A stretch of 62,028 nt of DNA from Anaerolineae bacterium (lineage in GTDB: Bacteria > Chloroflexota > Anaerolineae > Anaerolineales > Anaerolineaceae): NCBI GenBank assembly GCA_011176685.1, contig DUED01000038.1, forward strand, positions 1-62,028. The letters are read 5' to 3'. Positions 1-7,512 of the stretch are shown one piece after another; position 1 is the first letter of the stretch; each line of letters starts with the position of its first letter. Position numbers and translations under genes: made by a program. The notes beneath the pieces were generated by a model. It ran no database searches. It saw nothing but the letters and a program-made list of their open reading frames with translations, and was not told the origin of the DNA.

Positions 1-49
1 GAGCGCTGAAATTTGTAATATGGGAGGCATTTCTATTTGGGGCTATCAT

Positions 50-121
50 GCCCCCAAGGGGAATTGAACCCCTGTTTCGGCCTTGAGAGGGCCGCGTCCT
101 AGGCCGCTAGACGATGGGGGC
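50..121 (-). tRNA. tRNA-Glu (anticodon CTC)
   Basis: Read on the minus strand this folds as a complete cloverleaf. The seven-base acceptor stem GCCCCCA pairs with TGGGGGC. The anticodon stem CGGCC/GGCCG encloses the loop CTCTCAA, giving anticodon CTC. The T arm carries GTTCAATTC. No CCA is encoded. It is transcribed away from the gene at 340. Confidence 0.95.
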
Positions 122-257
122 GAACAATGGCCGAATTTTAGCATGCGCCTATTTGCTTGTCAATCAAAGTAAAAGATTTACCTTGGGGAGACCAAACTAT
201 GACTAACTATTTAAATGTAAAATTTTTGTAAGAAATATTGATCAAGCAGCTTTGTGT

Positions 258-286
258 TTGACGAACAGGTTTGCTTATGATATTAT
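258..286 (+). promoter_or_regulatory. sigma-70-type promoter of the PIN/TRAM gene
   Basis: TTGACG at 258-263 and TATTAT at 281-286 are separated by 17 bases, and the start codon follows about 50 bases later. The placement suits the yacL-like gene and probably the cysS-rlmB genes behind it. Confidence 0.6.
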
Positions 287-339
287 GAATTCGTAAAAAT
301 TGCTACAGCACATTAACAATTAAACGAAAGGAAAATTCC

Positions 340-1428
340 ATGAAGAATATTGTACTTATTTTTCGATTCATAGGACTTATCGTATTTGCCATTCTGGGCG
401 TTTATCTGGGAAATTTCATGGTGGGGGACTTGGGTATCACCGTTATTCCGCTGCATTATGCCATGATTGGAGGCGGTTTCATCTTGGGTTTACTGGGATT
501 CCTGATAATGCCCTATATATCTCTTTACCCCGTTCAGACGATGCGTAATTATCTTTCCAAGGTGTCCGGACAGACACTCCTGTTAGCCTTGGTTGGTTTA
601 GTTATTGGTTTAATCATTGCTGCCCTTGTTTCACTGCCTATCTCGCTGTTGCCGCCACCATTTGGAAGCATCCTGCCATTTGTGGTGGCATTGGTATTCG
701 GTTACCTCGGAATAACTATTGCCGTCACCCGCCAGAGCGAATTTAAGAATATGGCAGCCGTATTCCGCCGCTCAGGGAAGGGCGTATCCACTGATAAACG
801 TCACAAGTGGACTGGTGGGCGTTCAATCTTGGTTGACACCAGTGTGATCATTGATGGGCGTATCGCTGATGTTGCCAGAACTGGCTTTTTACCTGGGACA
901 TTGGTTGTTCCCCATTTCGTGCTGAATGAATTGCAATATATTGCTGATTCAGCCGAGAGCTTACGACGGCAGCGTGGACGCCGCGGTATGGAAGTGCTCG
1001 CAGAGCTTCAAAAGGACCGTACTATTGATGTTAACCTTGCAGATATTGATGTTGAAGGCACGCGTGATGTGGATGAAAAGCTGGTCATTCTTGCACGACA
1101 AATGAAAGCTCCTATCCTGACCAACGATTTTAACCTTAATCGCATCGCTGAATTGCAGGGAGTACAGGTGCTGAATATTAATGATTTAGCCAATGCTGTA
1201 AAATCTATCCTGCTGCCAGGTGAAACGATGAATGTTAAGGTCATCCAGGAAGGTAAGGAGCCCGGTCAGGGCGTTGCCTATTTGGATGATGGCACTATGG
1301 TTGTGGTGGAGGATGGTTACAGTTTTCTGAATAAGGAGATTGCAATCACAGTAACAAAAGTACTGCAAACTGCAGCCGGTCGGATGATTTTTTCAAAACC
1401 AAGTGAGAAAAAGAATAAGCATAAATAA
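340..1428 (+). CDS. Membrane-anchored PIN/TRAM domain protein (YacL family)
   Basis: Four hydrophobic segments fill residues 1-130. A PIN nuclease-like domain starts with ILVDTSVIIDGR near residue 163, with acidic residues D166, E197, D243/D244 and D263 in the usual places. A TRAM-type beta-barrel lies at about 291-352, followed by a lysine-rich tail. This order is the YacL family arrangement, and 362 residues is the usual length. PIN domains are RNases in toxins and rRNA maturation, but the substrate of YacL proteins is not established. The start is supported by GAAAGGAAAA upstream of ATG. It lies 12 bp before cysS, a neighbourhood it also has in Gram-positive bacteria. Confidence 0.9.
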   Translation: MKNIVLIFRFIGLIVFAILGVYLGNFMVGDLGITVIPLHYAMIGGGFILGLLGFLIMPYISLYPVQTMRNYLSKVSGQTLLLALVGLVIGLIIAALVSLPISLLPPPFGSILPFVVALVFGYLGITIAVTRQSEFKNMAAVFRRSGKGVSTDKRHKWTGGRSILVDTSVIIDGRIADVARTGFLPGTLVVPHFVLNELQYIADSAESLRRQRGRRGMEVLAELQKDRTIDVNLADIDVEGTRDVDEKLVILARQMKAPILTNDFNLNRIAELQGVQVLNINDLANAVKSILLPGETMNVKVIQEGKEPGQGVAYLDDGTMVVVEDGYSFLNKEIAITVTKVLQTAAGRMIFSKPSEKKNKHK

Positions 1429-1440
1429 GGAAAAGGTCCA

Positions 1441-2976
1441 ATGGGGTTGCGAGTATATAATACTTTAACACATAAAAAAGACCCATTTAAAACAATTGAA
1501 CCTGGCAAGGTTTTGATGTATGTCTGCGGTCCGACAGTCTATGACAAAGCGCATGTCGGGCACGCAATGTCTGCACTTGTTTTTGATGTTGTCCGCCGCT
1601 ATTTAGAGTATCGCGGATTTGAAGTGCGGCATGTGATGAATTACACTGATGTGGATGACAAGATCATTCAGCGTGCTGATGCACTCAAGAGGGATCCTTT
1701 AGAGCTGGCAGAAGGATATATACGGGAATTCGACCAGCACTTGAAAGATCTCGATATCCTGCCGGCAACAGTTACTCCACGTGCCACAAGCGAAATGAAC
1801 AACATCACTTCCTTTGTGAAGAAGCTTATTGATAAGGGATATGGCTATGAAGTGGATGGAGACGTATACTTCCGGGTAAGAAAATTAAAGGGGTATGGAA
1901 AACTATCTGGTCGCAAACTGGATGATATGTGGGCGGGTGCACGCGTCGCGGTAGATGATCGCAAAGAAGATCCCATGGACTTTACCCTTTGGAAAGCTGC
2001 TAAAACTGGTGAACCCAGCTGGGACAGCCCATGGGGCAAGGGACGACCTGGCTGGCATATTGAGTGCTCTGCTATGAGCATGGCACACTTGGGGGAGCAA
2101 ATTGACATTCATGGTGGCGGGAATGACCTGATTTTTCCGCACCATGAAAATGAGATTGCCCAATCAGAAGCGTTGACTGGCAAACCATTTGCACGCTTCT
2201 GGATGCATAACGGCATGCTGCAGCTCAGCGGCGAAAAGATGTCCAAATCTATTGGCAACCTGGTATCGATTGAATATTTCTTGTCACAACACTGTGGGGA
2301 TGTTTTGCGTATGATGGTGCTTAACTCCGGTTATCGCAACCCGCTGACTTTCAACGATGAGGTTATTGCTCAAGCAGAAAAAGCTCTGGAACGTTTGCGC
2401 TCCGGGTTAAAACCGTCGTTACCAGATGCTAGCGGAGTGTCTCAAAATATATTAGACGAACTTGATAAGCAAGTTGAAGCAGCAAAATCTGGCTTTGAAA
2501 GCGCTATGGATGATGATTTCAATACCGCCGGTGCACTTGGGCACTTGTTTGACCTGGTGCGTATGATCAATCAGGCCCGTGCTGGTGGTGCCACGAATGC
2601 ACAAATTACCAATGCACACGAAGTCCTAAAAAAATTAATCGGGGTATTGGGGTTAAGATTTAAAAAGGATGAAAGATTTGTTTCTGCGCTTAAATTTAAA
2701 GATGAATTAAGTGATACTTATGGTTCACTTGTCAGCTTTAAGATATATTCTTCACCCAGTGATTTTAAGGATATGGTGGATTTATTAAGTTCTGATATTG
2801 ATAATATTACAGCAGATACTGACATGGGTAATTTTAATGATTCATTAGTTGAGTTACGTAATGAGGCTAGAAGAAAAAAGGAATATGAAACTGCTGATTA
2901 TATTCGAAGCCGATTGGAAAAATTTAGTGTAGGTTTAGAAGACTCAACAAGCGGTACAACCTGGCATTGGGAATGA
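1441..2976 (+). CDS. cysS: Cysteine--tRNA ligase
   Basis: Cytoplasmic class I aminoacyl-tRNA synthetase that charges tRNA-Cys. The N-terminal CGPTVYD carries a zinc ligand and is followed by the HIGH-type motif HVGH near residue 37. KMSKS lies near residue 266 in GEKMSKSIGN. WHIECSAM and HGGGNDLIFPHHENE give the remaining catalytic and zinc residues. 511 residues is slightly longer than many CysS (about 460-480). The C-terminal 100 or so codons, after about 2640, are visibly more AT-rich than the catalytic part, but the ending GTTWHWE is typical. AAGGAAAAGG precedes the start, and the stop overlaps the rlmB start as ATGA. Confidence 0.97.
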   Translation: MGLRVYNTLTHKKDPFKTIEPGKVLMYVCGPTVYDKAHVGHAMSALVFDVVRRYLEYRGFEVRHVMNYTDVDDKIIQRADALKRDPLELAEGYIREFDQHLKDLDILPATVTPRATSEMNNITSFVKKLIDKGYGYEVDGDVYFRVRKLKGYGKLSGRKLDDMWAGARVAVDDRKEDPMDFTLWKAAKTGEPSWDSPWGKGRPGWHIECSAMSMAHLGEQIDIHGGGNDLIFPHHENEIAQSEALTGKPFARFWMHNGMLQLSGEKMSKSIGNLVSIEYFLSQHCGDVLRMMVLNSGYRNPLTFNDEVIAQAEKALERLRSGLKPSLPDASGVSQNILDELDKQVEAAKSGFESAMDDDFNTAGALGHLFDLVRMINQARAGGATNAQITNAHEVLKKLIGVLGLRFKKDERFVSALKFKDELSDTYGSLVSFKIYSSPSDFKDMVDLLSSDIDNITADTDMGNFNDSLVELRNEARRKKEYETADYIRSRLEKFSVGLEDSTSGTTWHWE

Positions 2977-3731
2977 AAGAGTGGATAACTGGCCGCAACC
3001 CGGTTTATGAGGTTTTGCGTACCATCCGCCGACAGGTTTTTCGCTTATGGATTGTGCGGAGGGTCCAGCAGCAAGGGCGCATAAATGACATCCTTTCCCT
3101 TTCAAAGCGAGAAAAAGTTCCGGTGGAATGGGTGGAGCGAAAGCAGTTGGATAAGATTGCTGACAACCATCAGGGGGTCGCGCTGCAGGTCGATGGATAT
3201 CCTTACGCTGCCTTTCAAGATGTTTTACAAAGGGCTCAGGAAAGAAATGAGCCGCTTTTTGTATTGCTGCTGGATCTGATTCAGGATCCACAGAATTTTG
3301 GTACACTTCTGCGCACAGCCGAAGCGGTGGGTGTGCATGGGGTTGTCATGCCGGGAAGACGAGCAGCCCGCATTACTCCAGCGGTTGTTAATGCTTCTTC
3401 TGGTGCCTGTGAGCACCTTCTGGTATTACAGGCAAACATATCGCAAACAATCTCTGCGCTTAAAAAAGAAGGTGTATGGATTATTGGGCTGGAAGGCAGT
3501 TCTGATGCACAGTCAATAGAGAAAATGGATCTATCTGGTCCTCTGGGAGTAGTTGTAGGAAGTGAAGGGGAGGGCATGCGTGAGTTGGTACGGCGCTCAT
3601 GCGATGTTCTGGTTCAGTTGCCGATGAGAGGCAAAATAGAGTCCCTTAATGCGGCAGTAGCCGGCTCGGTTGTACTCTATAGTGCTTACCTGGCAAGATA
3701 TCAGAGCGTTGAAGAATCGAGGAATTTATAG
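2973..3731 (+). CDS. rlmB: 23S rRNA 2'-O-ribose methyltransferase, RlmB/TrmH family
   Basis: SPOUT-class methyltransferase, expected to methylate G2251 of 23S rRNA using SAM. An N-terminal L30e-like substrate-binding domain (ITGRNPVYEVLR) precedes the SpoU core. The core shows motif 1 NFGTLLRTAEA, motif 2 VVGSEGEGM and motif 3 ESLNAAVAGSVVLY, the trefoil-knot SAM site. A longer frame opens at TTG 2967, but ATG 2973 overlaps the cysS stop (ATGA) and starts directly with the conserved KEWITGRNP region, so I prefer it. The 3' end overlaps the convergent DUF456 gene by 6 bp. RlmB and related TrmH proteins cannot be separated with certainty by eye. Confidence 0.9.
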   Translation: MKEWITGRNPVYEVLRTIRRQVFRLWIVRRVQQQGRINDILSLSKREKVPVEWVERKQLDKIADNHQGVALQVDGYPYAAFQDVLQRAQERNEPLFVLLLDLIQDPQNFGTLLRTAEAVGVHGVVMPGRRAARITPAVVNASSGACEHLLVLQANISQTISALKKEGVWIIGLEGSSDAQSIEKMDLSGPLGVVVGSEGEGMRELVRRSCDVLVQLPMRGKIESLNAAVAGSVVLYSAYLARYQSVEESRNL

Positions 3732-4376
3732 CAGCCACTGGTCAGTCAGCCACAACCAGGTTAACCAAAGCCCGATCATAGCAAGCCCAATCCCAAAACG
3801 CACAAAAAAGGCACATCCACACCCCAGTGCCATCTCACGGGTTGATTCAAAAGCTTTGCGCCAATCATTTAAGCGTACGGTCTCAATAGTAAATAGCACG
3901 ATCAATGCAGCGATGAACCCGCCGAAAGGAGGCATTAAAATACTGCCTGCAATAGCGGCAATAGAAGCTGCCAGGATAGCCAGCCAGCTGGCTCCTTTCT
4001 TACGTGCCTTGGCACCCATAAGCAAATTATCGGTGAAGTTGCCGACCACCATCAGAAATGTAAGGATGGCAAGGATTATTCCACTGGTGGTATTCAACCC
4101 GGTTAGCAAGCCATAAATCAATGCCGCCAGCCAGATGATTGTCAGGCCGGGCATAATTGGAATAGCCAGACTGAGCAGCCCGATTACCATAACGACCGCT
4201 ACAATAATCTGCAGTGTAGCCAGCAGCGGCGTTTCCAGTTGCTGAGGCCCGCTGAATGTTTCCTCGAGCCAGCTCTGCAGCGGAACACAGCTTGAAAGGG
4301 TGATCATAATCCCAAGGGCAAGCAGTATATTCACTTTTTGGTTTATTTTTTTCATCAAAGAAGCATCCCTTCTCAT
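3726..4376 (-). CDS. DUF456 family membrane protein with an N-terminal lipobox-like segment
   Basis: 216 residues, strongly hydrophobic. The centre and C-terminus match the DUF456 pattern: LSLAIPIMPGLTIIWLAALIYG, the G-rich SILMPPFGGFIAALI and a final pair of helices. Function is unknown. The N-terminus (MITLSSCVPL) resembles a lipoprotein signal with Cys near residue 29, which is unusual for this family; it could simply be the first membrane segment. The second methionine (residue 8, MKKINQK) is an equally good start. Convergent with rlmB, it lies downstream of serS on the same strand with 15 bp between, so it may be cotranscribed with serS. Confidence 0.8.
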   Translation of the reverse strand: MRRDASLMKKINQKVNILLALGIMITLSSCVPLQSWLEETFSGPQQLETPLLATLQIIVAVVMVIGLLSLAIPIMPGLTIIWLAALIYGLLTGLNTTSGIILAILTFLMVVGNFTDNLLMGAKARKKGASWLAILAASIAAIAGSILMPPFGGFIAALIVLFTIETVRLNDWRKAFESTREMALGCGCAFFVRFGIGLAMIGLWLTWLWLTDQWLL

Positions 4377-4391
4377 TATTCCTGATATTAT

Positions 4392-5666
4392 CTACGAGGG
4401 TGGATCAATTTTAGTTATGCCCCCCATCCAGGGATGCAGCACTTCGGGGATCAGGATGCTTCCATCTGCTTGCTGATAAGTCTCCAACACAGCGATCAGG
4501 GTACGCGGCAGGCCCAAACCGGAGCCATTGAGGGTATGCACGTAACCCTTGTGGCCTTCTTCATCGCGGAATTTGATATTGGCGCGGCGTGCCTGGAAAT
4601 CACCTACGTTGGATATCGAGGATACCTCCAGCCATTCCTGACATCCAGGTGCCCACACTTCCACATCATAAGAGATCATTGCGTTGAAGCCCAGATCACC
4701 AGTGCAGAGCTGGAGCACGCGGTGAGTAATCCCCAACTGTTTGCAGGTCTCTTCCGCATCCGCCACCATTTTTTCCAGTTCCTGCATGGAATCCTGCTGT
4801 TTGCAAAAGCAGTACATTTCAACTTTATCGAATTGGTGACCGCGCTTAATGCCGCGCACGTCCCGTCCGGCGCTCATCTTCTCCCGCCGGAAGCAGGGGC
4901 TATAAGCGCAATAACGGATTGGCAGGTCAGCGGCGGTTAAAAATTCGTTCATATGCAAACCTGTAAGCGGAACTTCGGCAGTTGGCACCATATAAAGGTC
5001 TTCTTGATGGTCTTTGTAGAGGTTATCTGCAAATTTAGGCAGCTGCCCGGAAGCGAACAGCGTTTCGCTTTTTACCATGAAAGGTGTATATTTCTCCACA
5101 TAGCCCTGCTGGATGTGTAAATCTAACATCCAGGAAATTAGAGCACGCTGCAGGCGCGCGCCGACTCCGCTCAGTACATAAAAACGCGAGCCGCTAATTT
5201 TCACACCCTGCTCAAAATTGAGGATGTTAAGTTTGGGTCCCAGATCCCAGTGGTGTAGAGGTTTGAAATTAAAAATCGCTTTTTTCCCGACTGTCCTGAC
5301 CAGCACATTTTCGCTTTCATCCTTGCCAAGTGGCACCTGTGTATGAGGAATATTGGGAATCGTCGCAATGAGCGCATCCAATTTATGCTGGGTTGCATGT
5401 ACCTTTTTGTCCAATGTGCTAATCTGATCACCTACTTTTTGCATAAGGATGATATTCTTTGCTCGCTCTGCCTTATCCTTGATTTTTCCGATCTCGCGGG
5501 AAACAGTGTTGCGCTCTGCCTTTAATGCTTCAACTTCTGTCAGCAGACTGCGCCTGGTTTTATCAAGTTTAATTAATACATCCACTGCATCAGTCGCTAT
5601 GTGACGTTTATTAAGGCCCGCCTTTACAAGGTCCGGTTTATCCCGAATTAATTGGATATCGATCAT
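4392..5666 (-). CDS. serS: Serine--tRNA ligase
   Basis: Class II synthetase charging tRNA-Ser and tRNA-Sec. The first 110 residues form the long antiparallel coiled-coil arm (SLLTEVEALKAERN onward) that grips the tRNA long arm. The catalytic domain has motif 2 around YCAYSPCFRREKMSAGRDVRG and motif 3 GSGLGLPRTLIAVLE near the C-terminus. 424 residues is the family length. GGAGAG lies just upstream of ATG. Expression is very probably controlled by the T-box leader directly upstream, so uncharged tRNA-Ser should allow read-through. Confidence 0.97.
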   Translation of the reverse strand: MIDIQLIRDKPDLVKAGLNKRHIATDAVDVLIKLDKTRRSLLTEVEALKAERNTVSREIGKIKDKAERAKNIILMQKVGDQISTLDKKVHATQHKLDALIATIPNIPHTQVPLGKDESENVLVRTVGKKAIFNFKPLHHWDLGPKLNILNFEQGVKISGSRFYVLSGVGARLQRALISWMLDLHIQQGYVEKYTPFMVKSETLFASGQLPKFADNLYKDHQEDLYMVPTAEVPLTGLHMNEFLTAADLPIRYCAYSPCFRREKMSAGRDVRGIKRGHQFDKVEMYCFCKQQDSMQELEKMVADAEETCKQLGITHRVLQLCTGDLGFNAMISYDVEVWAPGCQEWLEVSSISNVGDFQARRANIKFRDEEGHKGYVHTLNGSGLGLPRTLIAVLETYQQADGSILIPEVLHPWMGGITKIDPPS

Positions 5667-5679
5667 AGTTGCTCTCTCC

Positions 5680-5880
5680 TTAATTTAAGCAAAAAACCCT
5701 CGCCTGCAGGACGAGGGGGTGCTCGTGGTACCACCTGCTTTCACTGGATATTTATTCCAGTCTCATTGGGCGGTAACGGGTGCCTCCGGCCCTCTTACGA
5801 CGGTAATATTTCCGCCCCTGCAAGGGCAGCCAGCTTATAAATAAGCAGCCGGGTTGGAAGTCCGGTCAGGCTTTTACATT
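5680..5880 (-). promoter_or_regulatory. T-box riboswitch upstream of serS
   Basis: The minus strand carries the T-box core AGGTGGTACCACGAGC (plus coordinates 5721-5736), whose TGGTACC bulge binds the tRNA acceptor end. It is followed at once by an intrinsic terminator hairpin. Upstream is a structured stem I region with a TCC triplet in a loop near 5862 (between CCGG arms), a possible serine specifier. The assignment of the specifier is tentative; the T-box and terminator are plain in the sequence. T-box RNAs sense uncharged tRNA and switch between terminator and antiterminator. Confidence 0.93.
5691..5717 (-). terminator. T-box-controlled terminator of serS
   Basis: On the minus strand CCCTCG and CGAGGG pair around TCCTGCAGG, followed by six T. 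The 5' arm overlaps the region needed for the antiterminator, as expected for a T-box. Confidence 0.9.
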
Positions 5881-5887
5881 TGCACAG

Positions 5888-5893
5888 ATTATA
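5888..5893 (-). promoter_or_regulatory. -10 box of the serS T-box transcript
   Basis: A perfect TATAAT on the minus strand places the transcription start near 5880, the 5' edge of the T-box leader. A -35 element is weak (ACTTAA-like at 17 bp). Confidence 0.5.
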
Positions 5894-5979
5894 CCGTGAT
5901 ATGAGGTTATTAAGTTTAGTTAGTTAGCTGCAATCCTTTATCATATATACTTTATTACGTAGGATATAATCCAAGCAGC

Positions 5980-6591
5980 ATGGACGAGATCGCGTTGGTT
6001 TCCGCTGCTCGCAAGGGGGATTTAGATGCTTTCAACCGGTTGGTACTAGATTATCAACAGCAGGTGTTTAACCTTGCCCTGCGTATGCTGAATAATCCCG
6101 ACGCGGCTGAAGATGCCACACAGCTGGCTTTCATTTCCGTTTATCGGAATTTAAGAGGCTTTCGCAGAGGGTATTTTCGTGCCTGGATCCTGCGTATCGT
6201 GACTAATAAGTGCTACGATGAATTGCGGCGCAGGCATCGCCAACCAATACAACCGTTGGAACCAGTGCAGCAGGAAAGTGGGGAAGAGATTGAAAATCCC
6301 GCCTGGCTGCAGGACCAGGGTTTATCTCCACAGGAGATTGCTGAACAGAAAGAGTTGGATAAAGTGGTGCAGGACTGTATTGAAGACTTACCGCCGGAAT
6401 TTCGCGCTGTTGTTTTGCTGGTGGATGTACAGGATATGGATTATAAAGAAGCATCCCGGATTTTGCAAAAACCACTGGGCACCATTAAAAGCCGTCTGGC
6501 GCGTGCAAGGAGGAAGCTGCAAGATTGTCTGAAGGGTTTCCGGGAACTTTTACCGGCGAAATTCCGTCTGAATAGTGAGGGCAGCCGATGA
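5980..6591 (+). CDS. ECF-type RNA polymerase sigma factor
   Basis: 203 residues with sigma region 2 at about 10-85 (DYQQQVFNLALRM, then EDATQLAFISVYRNL) and region 4 at about 130-185 (LPPEFRAVVLLVDVQDMDYKEASRIL, then GTIKSRLARARRKL). Regions 1.1 and 3 are absent, which defines the extracytoplasmic-function class. It directs RNA polymerase to a stress or envelope regulon. The stop overlaps the next gene's start (ATGA), the standard arrangement for a sigma factor and its membrane anti-sigma factor. The promoter may lie in the 90 bp shared with the serS leader. Confidence 0.92.
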   Translation: MDEIALVSAARKGDLDAFNRLVLDYQQQVFNLALRMLNNPDAAEDATQLAFISVYRNLRGFRRGYFRAWILRIVTNKCYDELRRRHRQPIQPLEPVQQESGEEIENPAWLQDQGLSPQEIAEQKELDKVVQDCIEDLPPEFRAVVLLVDVQDMDYKEASRILQKPLGTIKSRLARARRKLQDCLKGFRELLPAKFRLNSEGSR

Positions 6592-7340
6592 GCAAGAAAT
6601 TAACTCCCAAGGACTGGCAGTTGCTCTCTGCATACCTGGATGATCAGCTTAAAGCAGGTCAAAAAGCGCAGGTGGAAGACAGACTGCGCATAGATGAAGA
6701 ATTCAAGAGCGCCTATCAGAGTCTGCGGCACACACAGCTACTTTTACACAGTCTGCCAACCAGGCGCGTAACGCGTAATTTCACTTTGACTGCAGCAATG
6801 ATCAAGCAAAGCAAGCCCTTGCTTCCTTCTTTTGCTGGCGTGCTGCGTTTTTCATCCGTAGCTGCAGGGTTAATGCTGATTTTGCTGTTGGCTTTTGATT
6901 TTTTCCCTGGCCTTGCCCCTGAGATTATCACTGCCCGCTCTCAAGAAACAGCGGTGTTAACGGTTGAGGAAGAAATCGGAGATACGAAAGAAATGCCGTT
7001 CATTTTCCAGGAGGAGCAATTAACGCCAGACCAATTAGATGACAGGGACACAACCGAACCGGCGTATGGGCTTGGTGGGGGAGGAGCGGACGAGGTAGAT
7101 TTGGAAGGTGCGCCTGACCTCACCATCCAGGCAGAGGAAGTACCTTTAGTGGAAGGTGTTCCTGCTCCTGAAGAGGAACTGATGCAAGAGCCCGGTCTGT
7201 CTTCAGCGGAAAAATCGCTCTGGGAACCACAACGCGCCTTAGAAATTTCCCAAATAAATCTGCGCTTGCTGGAAGTCGTGGTCGGCGCTATTGCGGCGAT
7301 TACTGGCGGACTGGCTTATTGGCTCAACAAGAAAAAGTAA
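6588..7340 (+). CDS. Putative membrane anti-sigma factor
   Basis: 250 residues. The N-terminus (LLSAYLDDQLKAGQKAQVEDRL, then EFKSAYQSLRHTQLLLHSLP) matches the cytoplasmic anti-sigma fold of RsiW/RskA-like proteins, but no HxxxCxxC zinc motif is visible. A membrane segment lies at about 82-108, followed by an acidic, proline-rich extracytoplasmic stretch (about 115-210). A second membrane helix near the C-terminus ends in NKKK, so the protein may cross the membrane twice. Translational coupling to the sigma gene supports the role; it is otherwise unassigned. Confidence 0.75.
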   Translation: MSKKLTPKDWQLLSAYLDDQLKAGQKAQVEDRLRIDEEFKSAYQSLRHTQLLLHSLPTRRVTRNFTLTAAMIKQSKPLLPSFAGVLRFSSVAAGLMLILLLAFDFFPGLAPEIITARSQETAVLTVEEEIGDTKEMPFIFQEEQLTPDQLDDRDTTEPAYGLGGGGADEVDLEGAPDLTIQAEEVPLVEGVPAPEEELMQEPGLSSAEKSLWEPQRALEISQINLRLLEVVVGAIAAITGGLAYWLNKKK

Positions 7341-7512
7341 GCTTTCTAAGTTGATTTCCTTTATTAAATAAAAAAAATATTGTCGTAATGGTTGCAGTGA
7401 GTATCACAAAAAAAACGATAAAGGTGCTTGTATCAACTACTTCATGTGGATAAAATGATAGTGCGCGCTGTGCTACAATTAGAACAACCTTTCGGTTTAT
7501 TAGGATACCAAA

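Noticed and set aside
4434-4940. 168-codon plus-strand frame opposite serS
   Set aside because: Shadow of the serS coding strand; amino-acid composition is not protein-like and serS is certain.
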